Source: Vicinamibacteraceae bacterium (GTDB taxonomy: Bacteria; Planctomycetota; Phycisphaerae; Phycisphaerales; UBA5793). Taken from it: a stretch of 64,000 nucleotides of DNA. Within the stretch, counting starts at the first letter, position 1, and every line of letters starts with the position of its first letter. Both the position numbers and the translations under genes were made by a program. Location of the stretch: NCBI GenBank assembly GCA_011525805.1, contig WYBR01000062.1, forward strand, positions 1-64,000, given 5' to 3'. Positions 1 to 8,313 of this stretch are shown piece after piece. Below the pieces are notes generated by a model. It was not told the origin of the DNA and searched no databases. It was given only the letters and a program-made list of their open reading frames with translations.

Positions 1-897
1 CCGACGATGGTCTCGGTGCCCGGCGTGGCCTACCTCCCGGACGGAAGCCGCGTCGAACTCCGCTTGCGGCCGACGGGCCCGGGTGCCTATTCGACCCAAC
101 TGCCCGCGACGGAGAGCGGGCACTACGTCGTGGCGCTCACGCCGCGCCTCGCGGGCGGGGCGGTGGACCTGGTCATCGGCGGCGTGAGCCGGCGCTCGGG
201 CGTCGAGTTCCGCCGGCTGAGCAGCAGTCTCGCGCTGCTCGAAGCGATCGCCGACCAGACGGGCGGCCGGCTGCTTGACGCCCGCCAGCCCGCGGAAGCG
301 AACCTGTTCGATCGAGGCGACATGCCGCCGAGCATCGGAGTCGTTCCGATGTGGGGGCTCCTGCTCGTGCTCGCCTCGCTGCTCTTCGTGCTCGACGTCG
401 CATCGCGGCGTCTGGCGTGGTCGAGCGCGGCCATCGCCGCGGCGCTGCGCCGGGCCGGCGCAAGCGTCGGAATGGGCGCGCGACCGTCGGCCGGCGAAGC
501 GAGCGCGATCGGCTCGCTGCGCCGGGCCGTCGACGCCGTCGAAGAGCGGCTCACCGGCGCCCGGGAATCGCCCGGCGCCCGCAGCGAGAGTCACGCGGCC
601 GCAGAACAAGCGCTGCAACTCGAGGACGAAGGGGACCGCTCCGGAGCGGTTGTCGGCGACGAATCGTCGAAGCGCGAAGAGCCGGTTGATGCGCAGGAAC
701 TGGAGCGCCTCCGCGAAGCGCAGCGGCGCGAACAGGCCGAGCGGCGGCGGGCGGCGCTCGCGGCCATCAGGGGCCGATCGCAGGAGGCGGCGCCCCCTGA
801 GCCTCCCGCGACGCCGCAGGAGCCTTCCCCGGCCGAACGGGCCTCTCGCCAACTCGCCGAACTGCGCCGCCGTCGGCGCGAGCGCGAGCGGGAGTGA
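1..897 (+). CDS. C-terminal part of a VWA-type membrane protein (5' end outside the window)
   Basis: The frame is open from base 1, so the 298 visible residues are the C-terminal end of a longer protein. A beta-rich extracellular segment comes first. It is followed by a short stretch seen before the membrane anchor of planctomycete von Willebrand A / amidotransferase-like proteins (LLEAIADQTGGRLLD) and one hydrophobic helix at about residues 117-133 (WGLLLVLASLLFVLDVA). The rest is a charged cytoplasmic tail rich in Glu, Arg and Ala that ends in a run of Arg/Glu and is probably coiled coil. The VWA domain itself would lie upstream and is not visible, so the family call is inferred from the tail. 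The ABC-F gene converges on it 9 bases downstream. Confidence 0.6.
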   Translation, partial: PTMVSVPGVAYLPDGSRVELRLRPTGPGAYSTQLPATESGHYVVALTPRLAGGAVDLVIGGVSRRSGVEFRRLSSSLALLEAIADQTGGRLLDARQPAEANLFDRGDMPPSIGVVPMWGLLLVLASLLFVLDVASRRLAWSSAAIAAALRRAGASVGMGARPSAGEASAIGSLRRAVDAVEERLTGARESPGARSESHAAAEQALQLEDEGDRSGAVVGDESSKREEPVDAQELERLREAQRREQAERRRAALAAIRGRSQEAAPPEPPATPQEPSPAERASRQLAELRRRRRERERE

Positions 898-905
898 CCC
901 TCGCC

Positions 906-2870
906 CTACTCCGCTTCATCCGCCCGGCGCGACCACTCAAACTCGAGCGGTTCGAGTTCCGCCGCCAGCGCTGCGCGCTCCTCGGAGAGCCGCTTGGTCT
1001 TGCGCCCGTCGGCGCGGGCGCTGAAGTCCATGAGCGATTCGTCGATGGCGCGGATGCGCTTCTCGATCTCTTCGATGCGCGCTTCGAGTTTGCCCATGCT
1101 CATCTTCGAGATGGCGCTCGCCGGGGGTGAAGTCTCCGCTCGTTTCGCGGGAGAAATCGCCTGACTCGGGCGGGGCCGCGGCGCCGCCGGCGCCTTCGCC
1201 TCCTCCCGGCGCTGCGCGGCTGCGGCCGCCTCGCGCTCGCGCCGCTCCCTCCACGCGGTGTAGTTGCCCGCGACGATCTGCGCCTCGCCGCGCCCATCGA
1301 GGGCGATGATGCGATCGACGCAGGCGTCGAGCAGCGCGCGGTCGTGGCTGATGAGGATCATCGTGCCGTCGAAGCCCGTCTCGGGGTCGAGCGCCTGCTC
1401 GAGGCGCTCTGAAGACGGAATGTCGAAGTGGTTCGTCGGCTCGTCGAGCACGAGCAGGTTGTGCCCGCCCGCGACGAGGCCCGCGAGAATCACGCGGCTG
1501 CGCTCGCCGCCGCTGAGCACGCGCAAGACTTTGTCCTGATCGTCGCCGCTGAAGAGAAAGGCGCCGGCAAGGTCGCGCGCTTGCTGCTCGCTCGCCCGCC
1601 TCCCCCCGTCGATGGAGAGGATCACGCCCTGAAGGTATTCCCAGACGTTCAGAGAGAGGTCAAGCCCTTCGTGCAACTGGCTGAAGTGCCCGACGCTCAC
1701 GTTCGAGCCGAGGCGCACGCGTCCCGAGTCGGCCTGCATCTCTCCGATGAGGCACTTGGCGAGCGTGGTCTTTCCGCTGCCGTTGGGGCCGATGATCCCG
1801 ATCCGCTCGCCGCGGCCGACGCTGAGTTCGAGATCATGAAAGAGGACGCGGCCGTCGTAGCGCTTGCTCAGCCCTTCGCCGCTGATGACGATGTCGCCGC
1901 TCCGCGGCGCCCTGGGCAGCGTCAGGCGCATCACGTCCATCTCCATCGGCCGGTCGATCGTCTCCTGGTCGATGTAGCGCTCCAGGCGCGAGAGGCGCCC
2001 CTGCGCCTGCCGCGCCCGCTGGCCGGCGCGGTAGCGGTCGATGAAACGCTGTTCGCTGCGGATGCGGTCCTGCTGCTTCTCGTACACCCGCTGCTCGACC
2101 ATCTTGCGCTCCGCGCGCAACTCGCGGAACTTCGCGTAATTGCCCGGATAGGTCGAAACCCGGCCCGGCTCGAGTTCGATGATCCGGTTCACGACGCGGT
2201 CAAGCAAGTAGCGGTCGTGGCTCACCACGATGACCGTCCCCTTGAACTCCTCGGCGAGAAAAGTCTCAAGCCACTGCCGACCGTCGATGTCGAGGTGATT
2301 CGTCGGCTCGTCAAGCAGCAGGAGGTCGGGGCTTTCGAGGAGCAGTTTCGCCAGCGCGACGCGCGAGCGCTGACCGCCCGACAGCGCCGAGACGGGAAGC
2401 GTGAACTGCTCATCGACGAAGCCCAGGCCGTGCAGCGTCTCCTCGATGTGGTGTTCGACGGCATATCCGCCGAGCCGCTGCATCTCGGCCTCAAGGCGCT
2501 CGTAGCGCTTCATGATGCGATCGAGATCGTCGCCGCTCACCTCGCTCATCCGGTGGGTGAGGTCGTGCATCTGCTCGTGTACGGCGTGCAGTTCGGCGAA
2601 GGCGGACTCGGCGACGTCAAAGAGCGTCATCGCGGGATCGAACTTCGGATCCTGCGCGAGGTAGCCGACCCGGCTGCCGCGCTGCACGATCGCCTCGCCG
2701 CGGTCGGGGGCGAACTCGCCGGCGATGAGCCGCATGAGCGTGGACTTGCCCGTGCCGTTGCGGCCCACCAGGCCGATGCGCTCTCCCGTCTCCACCGAAA
2801 ACGTGATGCCGTCGAGCACCTTGCGGATGCCGATCGAATACTCCACGTTGGTCAGTGCGAGCAGAGGCAT
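906..2870 (-). CDS. ABC-F family ATPase (Uup/EttA-like, ribosome-associated)
   Basis: A 654-residue soluble protein with two ABC ATPase cassettes and no membrane segment. Cassette 1 has Walker A GRNGTGKST at residues 36-44, LSGGQ at 163-167 and DEPTNHLD at 187-194. Cassette 2 has Walker A GPNGSGKTT at 361-369, LSGGE near 452 and DEPTNHFD near 477. The linker between them (about 245-310) is charged and helical, as in the P-site tRNA interaction motif of ABC-F proteins. The last 70 residues form a predicted coiled coil of the Uup type. ABC-F proteins act on translating ribosomes and some protect against antibiotics. The sequence alone does not separate Uup, EttA or YheS roles. A copy of the dispersed 38-bp repeat lies just upstream of the start. 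Confidence 0.9.
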   Translation of the reverse strand: MPLLALTNVEYSIGIRKVLDGITFSVETGERIGLVGRNGTGKSTLMRLIAGEFAPDRGEAIVQRGSRVGYLAQDPKFDPAMTLFDVAESAFAELHAVHEQMHDLTHRMSEVSGDDLDRIMKRYERLEAEMQRLGGYAVEHHIEETLHGLGFVDEQFTLPVSALSGGQRSRVALAKLLLESPDLLLLDEPTNHLDIDGRQWLETFLAEEFKGTVIVVSHDRYLLDRVVNRIIELEPGRVSTYPGNYAKFRELRAERKMVEQRVYEKQQDRIRSEQRFIDRYRAGQRARQAQGRLSRLERYIDQETIDRPMEMDVMRLTLPRAPRSGDIVISGEGLSKRYDGRVLFHDLELSVGRGERIGIIGPNGSGKTTLAKCLIGEMQADSGRVRLGSNVSVGHFSQLHEGLDLSLNVWEYLQGVILSIDGGRRASEQQARDLAGAFLFSGDDQDKVLRVLSGGERSRVILAGLVAGGHNLLVLDEPTNHFDIPSSERLEQALDPETGFDGTMILISHDRALLDACVDRIIALDGRGEAQIVAGNYTAWRERREREAAAAAQRREEAKAPAAPRPRPSQAISPAKRAETSPPASAISKMSMGKLEARIEEIEKRIRAIDESLMDFSARADGRKTKRLSEERAALAAELEPLEFEWSRRADEAE

Positions 2871-2899
2871 GGGGTCATCGGACTCGTGAAGGAGTGACG

Positions 2900-2938
2900 C
2901 GCTCCCCTGCGCAGAGCCTCCGGGTCGCGGCTAGACAA
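2900..2938 (+). repeat. Dispersed intergenic repeat, copy A
   Basis: This is one of four near-identical copies of a roughly 38-bp sequence with core GCAGAGCCTCCGGGTCGCG. It lies between the end of nuoI and the start of the ABC-F gene. It differs from copy B (25641-25680, opposite strand) at 3 of 38 positions. It is not clearly palindromic. Confidence 0.7.
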
Positions 2939-2952
2939 ACAAAGCGGCGAAC

Positions 2953-3510
2953 TCACATCGGCTTGTCGCCGATCGTCTGGTCGAAAACCTCGAGGAGTTT
3001 GGCCTTGTCGAAGATCATCTCCGGCCGCGTGGCGCCGACGATCGCGTACTGCGGCGTGAGTTCGATGGCGTCGACCGGACACGCCTCCTCGCACATCCCG
3101 CAGAAGATGCAGCGGAGTTCGTCGATGTCGAACTGCTTGGGGTACTTCTCGCGATCATCCCAGGGCGACTCTTCCGCGACGATGTGGATGCAGTGCGCCG
3201 GGCACGCGGTCGAGCACATGAAGCACGCGACGCACTTGACGCGTCCGTCCTCATCCTTGTTGAGGCGGTGGACGCCGCGGAACGTGCCGGGATAGAGCCC
3301 GCCTTCGAGGACGTCGAAATCCTCGCGCCGCTGCTCGGGATAGAGGACCATGCGATCCTGGTGGGCACCCGCGCCGCCGCGGCCCACGTTGCCGAGCATG
3401 TGGCGCAGCGTCACCCCCAGTCCCTTGAACACGGCCGGGAGGAAGGCGGCCTCGTACCGGCCCATGGCCGGAGGGGTCAGCACCACCACGTCTTCGTCGC
3501 GCATCGCCAT
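2953..3510 (-). CDS. nuoI: NADH-quinone oxidoreductase subunit I, two [4Fe-4S] ferredoxin domain
   Basis: A 185-residue protein that passes electrons through two 4Fe-4S clusters in the peripheral arm of respiratory complex I. The cluster ligands are visible: Cys 93, 96, 99 and 103 (CVACFMCSTAC) and Cys 134, 137, 140 and 144 (CIFCGMCEEAC), each followed by Pro. The N-terminal stretch (GLGVTLRHMLG) matches the amphipathic entry of NuoI. No other nuo gene is near, so it is detached from the usual operon. The frame stays open far upstream into the divergent gene. I start it at the ATG at 3510 because family similarity begins there and a TACAAT element lies 7 bases before it. An ATG at 3504 is also possible. 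Confidence 0.88.
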   Translation of the reverse strand: MAMRDEDVVVLTPPAMGRYEAAFLPAVFKGLGVTLRHMLGNVGRGGAGAHQDRMVLYPEQRREDFDVLEGGLYPGTFRGVHRLNKDEDGRVKCVACFMCSTACPAHCIHIVAEESPWDDREKYPKQFDIDELRCIFCGMCEEACPVDAIELTPQYAIVGATRPEMIFDKAKLLEVFDQTIGDKPM

Positions 3511-3517
3511 GAGGGGG

Positions 3518-3523
3518 ATTGTA
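3518..3523 (-). promoter_or_regulatory. Candidate -10 element (TACAAT) of nuoI
   Basis: TACAAT on the minus strand ends 7 bases before the chosen nuoI ATG, which would place the transcript start at or beside the start codon (a leaderless mRNA). No good -35 hexamer is seen 16-18 bases upstream, and there is no Shine-Dalgarno sequence. Confidence 0.35.
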
Positions 3524-3715
3524 GCGCCGAGCCTTCCACCGACGATTTGGGGCGCTGCCGCGGAATAGAACCGCCGCCCGCGCATCTTCATGGCAGACCC
3601 CCGGCCGATTGAGATCGGCCGACCGCCCGACCGGAATCCGACAGGCGCCGCAAGGCCGCGTGGAAGCGGCGCGGACATCCTGCGTCCATCGGGCGCCAAC
3701 GGAAAGGAGACCACC

Positions 3716-4501
3716 ATGTCGAGTCGAACGTGCGCTTCCCGGAAACTCGGTCCTTCGGCCCGCCTCGGCGCCCCCCTGATCCTCGGCGCCATGACGCTGC
3801 TGGGCGCTTCTTCGCCGCTGCTCGCCTCGGGCTCGCCGCCCTGCGATCGGGGCGACTCCTGGGGTCGCGGCTCCTTCCGCATCATCATCGGCGGGGGCGG
3901 GCGCGGGGTCGATTACCGCCGCGACTCCGGTCGCCATGACGACCTGCTCTACCGCGGCTCGCGCTGCGAGCCGCCGGGCTACTTCGGCCTCGACGCGGAC
4001 GCGTGGTGCGATCTGGCCGACGGACGTTTCGTCCGCGCCAAGCACGAATTCCTCGATCTCATCGAATGCCGGCCCTGCGAACCCGTCCCGCGCATCGGCT
4101 ACGCCATCGCCAGCGGTCGCCTTGAGCACTGGCGTGAGGCCGAGCGATCGATGCGCCGAGCCGTCGAACTCGATGTCAAGGCCTTTGACGCACTGTGCGT
4201 CGACTTCGAACTGAAGCGCGAGATCCGCTGCCTCATCGACCAGTACGAGTGCCTCCTGCGCCACAACCACTGCGACCCCGACGTCTACTTCATGCTCGCT
4301 TCACTCAAGACTCTGCTGGGCGACTACGACGGCGCCCTCTGCGCGATCGAGAGCGCCCAGCGCTACGGCGACTGCTCGGCCTCGGCGCGGCTGCTCAAGT
4401 GCCACATCGAATCGAAACTCTGCCACGGAGACCGCGGCCGCGACTCCGGACGCGATTACGGCCGCGACTCCGGACGCGACGGACGCCACGGACGCCGCTG
4501 A
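3716..4501 (+). CDS. Exported Cys-rich TPR-like protein with an Arg/Asp/Gly repeat tail
   Basis: 261 residues from an ATG preceded by a strong ribosome site (GGAAAGGAGA, 5-base spacing). The N-terminus is a signal peptide with a hydrophobic core (APLILGAMTLLGASSPLLAS). The middle is helical and Cys-rich, with units of TPR-like spacing (WREAERSMRRAVELD, DYDGALCAIESAQRYG), so it may be a small TPR solenoid held by disulfides. The last 25 residues repeat GRDSGRD/GRDYGRD. I cannot assign a function. It is divergent from nuoI and convergent with the phosphodiesterase gene, separated from the latter by a long hairpin. Confidence 0.75.
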   Translation: MSSRTCASRKLGPSARLGAPLILGAMTLLGASSPLLASGSPPCDRGDSWGRGSFRIIIGGGGRGVDYRRDSGRHDDLLYRGSRCEPPGYFGLDADAWCDLADGRFVRAKHEFLDLIECRPCEPVPRIGYAIASGRLEHWREAERSMRRAVELDVKAFDALCVDFELKREIRCLIDQYECLLRHNHCDPDVYFMLASLKTLLGDYDGALCAIESAQRYGDCSASARLLKCHIESKLCHGDRGRDSGRDYGRDSGRDGRHGRR

Positions 4502-4530
4502 TCCTCCCGCACACGATCGGCCGAGTCCGG

Positions 4531-4566
4531 CAACGCCCGGGACACTCTCCTTCGTCCCGGGCGTTG
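4531..4566. terminator. Hairpin between convergent genes
   Basis: Perfect 13-bp arms (CAACGCCCGGGAC and its complement) around a 10-base loop, placed between two convergent coding ends. It has no T-tract on either side, so it could act on both strands as a weak or Rho-assisted terminator. Confidence 0.55.
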
Positions 4567-4600
4567 TGCCATTCGACACTCTGGGGCCCGAATCCGCGGA

Positions 4601-5656
4601 TCACTCAACCGGACCGATGCGAAGTTCCTGCGTCGCGTTGATCGTCGATCCCGGCACCGGCGGAAGGCCGAGCAATCGCAGCGCCAGGTTGGCGGCGTCG
4701 CCGTTTCGGATCGGCTGCATTCGCCGCGCCGCCTCGTGGCCCGGCTCGGGCTCGGGCGGCTGGGTCAGCGAAGGATCGCGCCGCACGTCGTCATTAATGG
4801 CGTAGAGATCGAACGACTCGCCTCCATCACCGGCCCACACGAGAAAGGGGATGATGTAGTTCACCCACATGTGCGGCGCGACATGGGACTTGAAGGGGGA
4901 GCCCCCGCCGTGGTCGGAGGTCAGAATGACCGCGCAGCGGCCCCGGCGAGCGCCGCGCGACTCGATGGCGTCGAGGAGGCGGCCGAGTTCCACGTCGATC
5001 GCGCCGACCGCCTGCATGAAGGGCGATTCGGGGCTGAGATCCCAGCCGTGTGCATGACCGCTGAGGTCCGGCTCGGCGTAGTGCAGGAACACGAGGCCGC
5101 GATCCCACTCGGCGAGCGCTGCGAGCGCATCGTTCGTCGCGCCTTGCATGCTCTCGTGCATCGCGGCGCGGAAGATGGCCATGTCCCGCGGCTCACGGCC
5201 GGAATTGAAACTGTTGATCCACAGGGAGAACTTGGTCTTGGTGAAGTAGAGGCCCGTCCGAACGCCATGCCGGTGGGCCACGTCAAACATGCTCTCGACC
5301 ACGAAGCCCGCGCGAGTGTGCAGCGTCTCGCCCGGCGGCGGATCGGCATTGAGCGTCCAGCCGTGGCCCTGGGGCCCGGCCGTGCCTCTCCCGGTGATCA
5401 TCGAGGTGTGGTTGGGCAGCGTGGTGGTGTAGTCGGGATCGGTGCGCGCGTTGAGCGTGGAGGCCCCGCGGAGCAGGCGATGCAGTGCGGGGAGAATCCG
5501 CGGCCCGCCGGCGGGAATCGCGTCGCTGCGCAGGCCATCGACGCTGATGACGAACACGAAGTCGAACGCCGGCGGCTGCTTGTCTTGCGCCGGCGGCGCC
5601 GCACCGAGCGCGACAAAGGTGAGCAGAATCGGGATGAAGGAAGCGAAGGGGCTCAA
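4601..5656 (-). CDS. Exported type I phosphodiesterase / nucleotide pyrophosphatase family protein
   Basis: 351 residues with a short signal peptide, then an alkaline-phosphatase-fold domain (PF01663 type). Visible metal and catalytic elements are VISVDGLR near residue 37 (first metal Asp), the nucleophile region YTTTLPNHTSMITGR (about residues 79-93, Thr as nucleophile) and TSDHGGG (about residue 246, DH metal ligands). HAHGWD (about 202) supplies a further His. Members hydrolyse phosphodiester or phosphonate bonds, and the substrate here is unknown. It ends against the hairpin shared with the upstream plus-strand gene. The anion transporter gene precedes it on the same strand by 23 bases, so the two may be co-transcribed, which could link phosphate or organic anion uptake with ester hydrolysis. 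Confidence 0.8.
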   Translation of the reverse strand: MSPFASFIPILLTFVALGAAPPAQDKQPPAFDFVFVISVDGLRSDAIPAGGPRILPALHRLLRGASTLNARTDPDYTTTLPNHTSMITGRGTAGPQGHGWTLNADPPPGETLHTRAGFVVESMFDVAHRHGVRTGLYFTKTKFSLWINSFNSGREPRDMAIFRAAMHESMQGATNDALAALAEWDRGLVFLHYAEPDLSGHAHGWDLSPESPFMQAVGAIDVELGRLLDAIESRGARRGRCAVILTSDHGGGSPFKSHVAPHMWVNYIIPFLVWAGDGGESFDLYAINDDVRRDPSLTQPPEPEPGHEAARRMQPIRNGDAANLALRLLGLPPVPGSTINATQELRIGPVE

Positions 5657-5679
5657 GGAAGTGATCCGGCCCGACTCCC

Positions 5680-7269
5680 TCAGCGCTTCAGCAGGAGCGG
5701 GATGACATCAAACCAGGTGAGCAGGAAAACCAGAATGATGCCGACAAGGTTAAGCAGGAGCCCCGCCCGGCACATCTGCGCGATCGTAACCTCGCCGCTG
5801 CCGAAGATGATCGCGTTGGGCGGCGTGGCGACCGGCAGCATGAAGGCCAGGCTGACGGAGATGGATGCGGGCACAATGAGCAGCCCCGGATCGAGCCCCA
5901 GTCCCGTCGCCACCGCCGCGAGAATCGGCAGAAACGTCGCTATCGTCGCCGTATTGCTCGTCAGTTCTGTAAGAAAAACAAGCAGCGATATGACGGCGAG
6001 GACGACCGCCCACGTCGGGACTCCCTGAAGCGCCTGCACGCCCGATCCGATGTAGTCGGCCAGGCCGGCCGATTGCACGGCGGACGCGAGGCTCAGGCCG
6101 CCTCCGAAAAGAATCAGCGTGCCCCACGGCAGGTTCACCGCCTGCTCCCAGGTGAGCAGGAACACGCCTCGCTTCCAGTCGATGGGCAGCCCGAAAAGTA
6201 CCATCGCCGCCCCGATCGCGATGACCGAATCCTCCAACCCGGCCAGCGGTCTCCACTTCGACGCGCCGAGCGCAATCTGCTGAAGCAGCGGACGGAAAAT
6301 CCACAGAGACGCCGTAAGAAGAAAGACAATGAACACCGCGATTTCGGCCCGGCTCATCGACCCCTGCTGGTCCAGTTCGCGGCGGATCAGCATGCGCCCG
6401 CCCGGCAACTCCGTGATCTTCAGCGGAAAGGCCAGGCGGGTCAGCACCAGCCACGTGATGGGAATGAAGACCGCGACGAAGGGCACCCCGATCATCAGCC
6501 AGCGGGCAAAGGAGATCTCGGTTCCCAGGTCGCGCAGGAAGCCAGTCATGAGGAGATTGGGCGGGGTTCCGATCAGCGTGCCCACACCTCCGATCGAGGC
6601 GCCGTAGGCCGTGCCCAGGAGCAGGCAGAGCGCGAAATGAAATCGTCCTCCCGGTCCAGTTGGCACCGCGGCGCCGCTGCGGACGATCTCGCGGCGCACC
6701 AGCGTGATGACGCTCGTGGCGATGGGCAGCATCATAACGACGGTCGCGGTGTTTGAGACCCACATGCTCAGCAGCGCCGAGGCGATCATGAACCCGGCGA
6801 CAAGCGACGCAGGCTTCGTGCCGACAAGGAGCATGATGTGCAGCGCGATGCGCCGGTGCAGATTCCAGCGCTCCATCGCCAGCGCGAGCATGAACCCGCC
6901 CATGAAGAGAAAAACGATGTCGTTCGCGTAGGGTGCCGCCGCCCGCGCGACTGGAATCTCCCCGCCGGTCGCGAGTGGCAGCAGCACGATCGGCAGCAGA
7001 GCGGTCGCGGCAATCGGGATCGCCTCAGTCACCCAGAGCGTGGCCATGAACACCCCGATCGCAGCGACGGTCCGCCCGCTCGAAGTCATTACCGCCTCAC
7101 CGTCCGCCGATCGAAATTCCCCCGGCATCGCGAGCCAGACGGCAGCCGCCAGCAGGGGCGCGAGGCTCAGACCGATCCAGCGCGCGCCGTGCGACCTCGC
7201 TTCGACCGGGTCGTCGGTGCGGCGTACGGATTCGCTGCGCGATGATCCGCGATCGAACTCCTCCGACAC
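5680..7269 (-). CDS. DASS/SLC13-family sodium:dicarboxylate or anion symporter
   Basis: About 529 residues with some 11-12 hydrophobic helices covering nearly the whole chain. The family signatures are WVTEAIPIAATAL near residue 80 and, in the two hairpin regions, SNTATVVMMLPI and SNTATIATFLPI, the SNT motifs that bind sodium and carboxylate in VcINDY-type carriers. The C-terminal PVATPPNAIIFGSG is also diagnostic. I place the start at GTG 7269, 6 bases after GGAGGAGG, because the upstream extension of the frame overlaps acylphosphatase and reads as low-complexity. Likely substrates are C4-dicarboxylates, citrate, sulfate or phosphate. The acylphosphatase gene ends 26 bases upstream, suggesting one transcript. 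Confidence 0.87.
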   Translation of the reverse strand: MSEEFDRGSSRSESVRRTDDPVEARSHGARWIGLSLAPLLAAAVWLAMPGEFRSADGEAVMTSSGRTVAAIGVFMATLWVTEAIPIAATALLPIVLLPLATGGEIPVARAAAPYANDIVFLFMGGFMLALAMERWNLHRRIALHIMLLVGTKPASLVAGFMIASALLSMWVSNTATVVMMLPIATSVITLVRREIVRSGAAVPTGPGGRFHFALCLLLGTAYGASIGGVGTLIGTPPNLLMTGFLRDLGTEISFARWLMIGVPFVAVFIPITWLVLTRLAFPLKITELPGGRMLIRRELDQQGSMSRAEIAVFIVFLLTASLWIFRPLLQQIALGASKWRPLAGLEDSVIAIGAAMVLFGLPIDWKRGVFLLTWEQAVNLPWGTLILFGGGLSLASAVQSAGLADYIGSGVQALQGVPTWAVVLAVISLLVFLTELTSNTATIATFLPILAAVATGLGLDPGLLIVPASISVSLAFMLPVATPPNAIIFGSGEVTIAQMCRAGLLLNLVGIILVFLLTWFDVIPLLLKR

Positions 7270-7295
7270 GCGCACCTCCTCCCCGGCCCGGACGC

Positions 7296-7565
7296 CTACC
7301 GCCTGATCTCGAACGAGTTGAACTCTCCCCTCGCCTCCGACCAGTCGAGGCGCTCGCCATGGATGTTCCCCGCCATGGCGGCGCGGATCGACTCGAGCAG
7401 CGCCTCGATCTGCGCTTCGCCGCCCTCCGCGACGAGTTGCACCGAGCCGTCGGATTTGTTGCGCACCCACCCGGCGACGCCGGCGTCGCGCGCTGCGCGT
7501 GCGGCGGTCCAGCGAAAGCCGACGCCCTGCACGTTGCCTTCGAACCGAACCGTGACTCGCTTCAT
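7296..7565 (-). CDS. Acylphosphatase
   Basis: 89 residues, the normal length for the family. It hydrolyses the carboxyl-phosphate bond of acyl phosphates in the cytosol. The signature GNVQGVGFRW at residues 10-19 includes the catalytic Arg that binds phosphate, and VRNKSDGSVQL (residues about 33-43) contains the catalytic Asn. An ATG 20 codons further upstream is possible in frame, but family similarity begins at MKRVTVRF. It is the first gene of a probable pair with the DASS transporter and is divergent from the GbsR/MarR regulator. Confidence 0.9.
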   Translation of the reverse strand: MKRVTVRFEGNVQGVGFRWTAARAARDAGVAGWVRNKSDGSVQLVAEGGEAQIEALLESIRAAMAGNIHGERLDWSEARGEFNSFEIRR

Positions 7566-7628
7566 CGGAAGAGCCCGCCGGAGGACGGATGATTGTTGGC
7601 GTGTCAGCGGCGGGGGCAACCGCATCCG

Positions 7629-7650
7629 GGGAGCCTCGGGTCGCGCTTGG
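7629..7650 (+). repeat. Partial, diverged copy E of the dispersed repeat
   Basis: The segment GAGCCTCGGGTCGCGCTTGGA matches the centre of the dispersed 38-bp repeat with one base deleted and several changes. It lies in the divergent promoter region just ahead of an AT-rich palindrome. The match is short and could be coincidental. Confidence 0.35.
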
Positions 7651-7653
7651 ATA

Positions 7654-7671
7654 TTTCAAAATTTTCTGAAA
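7654..7671. promoter_or_regulatory. Candidate operator, TTTCA-N8-TGAAA inverted repeat
   Basis: This 18-bp inverted repeat, with the palindromic centre AAAATTTT, stands out as AT-rich in a GC-rich region. It sits between the divergent acylphosphatase and regulator genes, about 50 bases before the regulator start. The size and symmetry fit a dimeric winged-helix regulator such as the one encoded next to it, but binding is an inference. Confidence 0.45.
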
Positions 7672-7721
7672 GCACTGTGCCCGCCGCGACGACGCCACAT
7701 ATCCTTGGACGGAGGTCCCGC

Positions 7722-8312
7722 GTGTCCGCACCGTCTTCCGCCCGCCGCTCATCTCCCCGCGCACGATCCGCGCGGTCTTCGCGGGCGCTGCGCCAGAGTC
7801 AGAACCGCTTCATCAGCATCTGGGGCGAGATGGGCAGTTCCTGGGGCATCCCGCGTACGATGGCCGAGGTCCACGCCTTGCTCTACATCGTCGGCGAGCC
7901 GCTCAACACCGACCAGATCATGGCCCGCCTCTCCATCAGCCGCGGCAGCGCGAGCATGTCGCTCAAGTCGCTGCACGACTGGGGCCTGATCGCGCGAGCG
8001 CACCGCCGGGGCGACCGCAAGGAGTACTTTCGCGCCGAGCAGGACGTCTGGCAGGTCTTCCGCATCATCACGCGCGAGCGCAAGCGCCGGGAGATCGACC
8101 CGGTCCTGATGGCGCTGCACGAGTGCCGCGACCTGACGGGACCGCGGGCCACGGCCGCGATGCGGCATCGAAGCGAGATCGAAGCCCACAACCTCCGCCT
8201 GGATGAGATGATCGAGTTCATCAGGCTGATCGACTCGCTCGCGGAGCAGTTCGTCAGCCCCTCGGGCAAGGGGCTGCGCCTGGCCGTCGGACTTCTGGGA
8301 AAGGCCGTCTGA
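7722..8312 (+). CDS. GbsR/MarR-family transcriptional regulator
   Basis: 196 residues from GTG 7722, chosen because GGAGGT lies exactly 5 bases upstream and the earlier in-frame ATG has no ribosome site. The core is a winged helix (about residues 45-105): GIPRTMAEVHALLYIVGEPL, then the recognition helix region SISRGSASMSLKSLHDWGLI, then the wing with RRGDRKEYF. This order and wording are those of the GbsR branch of the MarR superfamily, which in Bacillus represses glycine betaine uptake and synthesis. The ligand here is unknown. A hypothetical gene starts one base after its stop, so the two are co-translated. An AT-rich palindrome upstream is a plausible autoregulatory site. Confidence 0.85.
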   Translation: MSAPSSARRSSPRARSARSSRALRQSQNRFISIWGEMGSSWGIPRTMAEVHALLYIVGEPLNTDQIMARLSISRGSASMSLKSLHDWGLIARAHRRGDRKEYFRAEQDVWQVFRIITRERKRREIDPVLMALHECRDLTGPRATAAMRHRSEIEAHNLRLDEMIEFIRLIDSLAEQFVSPSGKGLRLAVGLLGKAV

Positions 8313-8313
8313 G

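Noticed and set aside
1428-2897. 489-residue plus-strand frame opposite the ABC-F gene
   Set aside because: It is the reverse of ATPase motifs. The minus-strand product has complete Walker and signature sequences.
4441-4500. CRISPR-like repeat
   Set aside because: The repetition is a coding GRDSGRD/GRDYGRD tail within one reading frame, without spacers.
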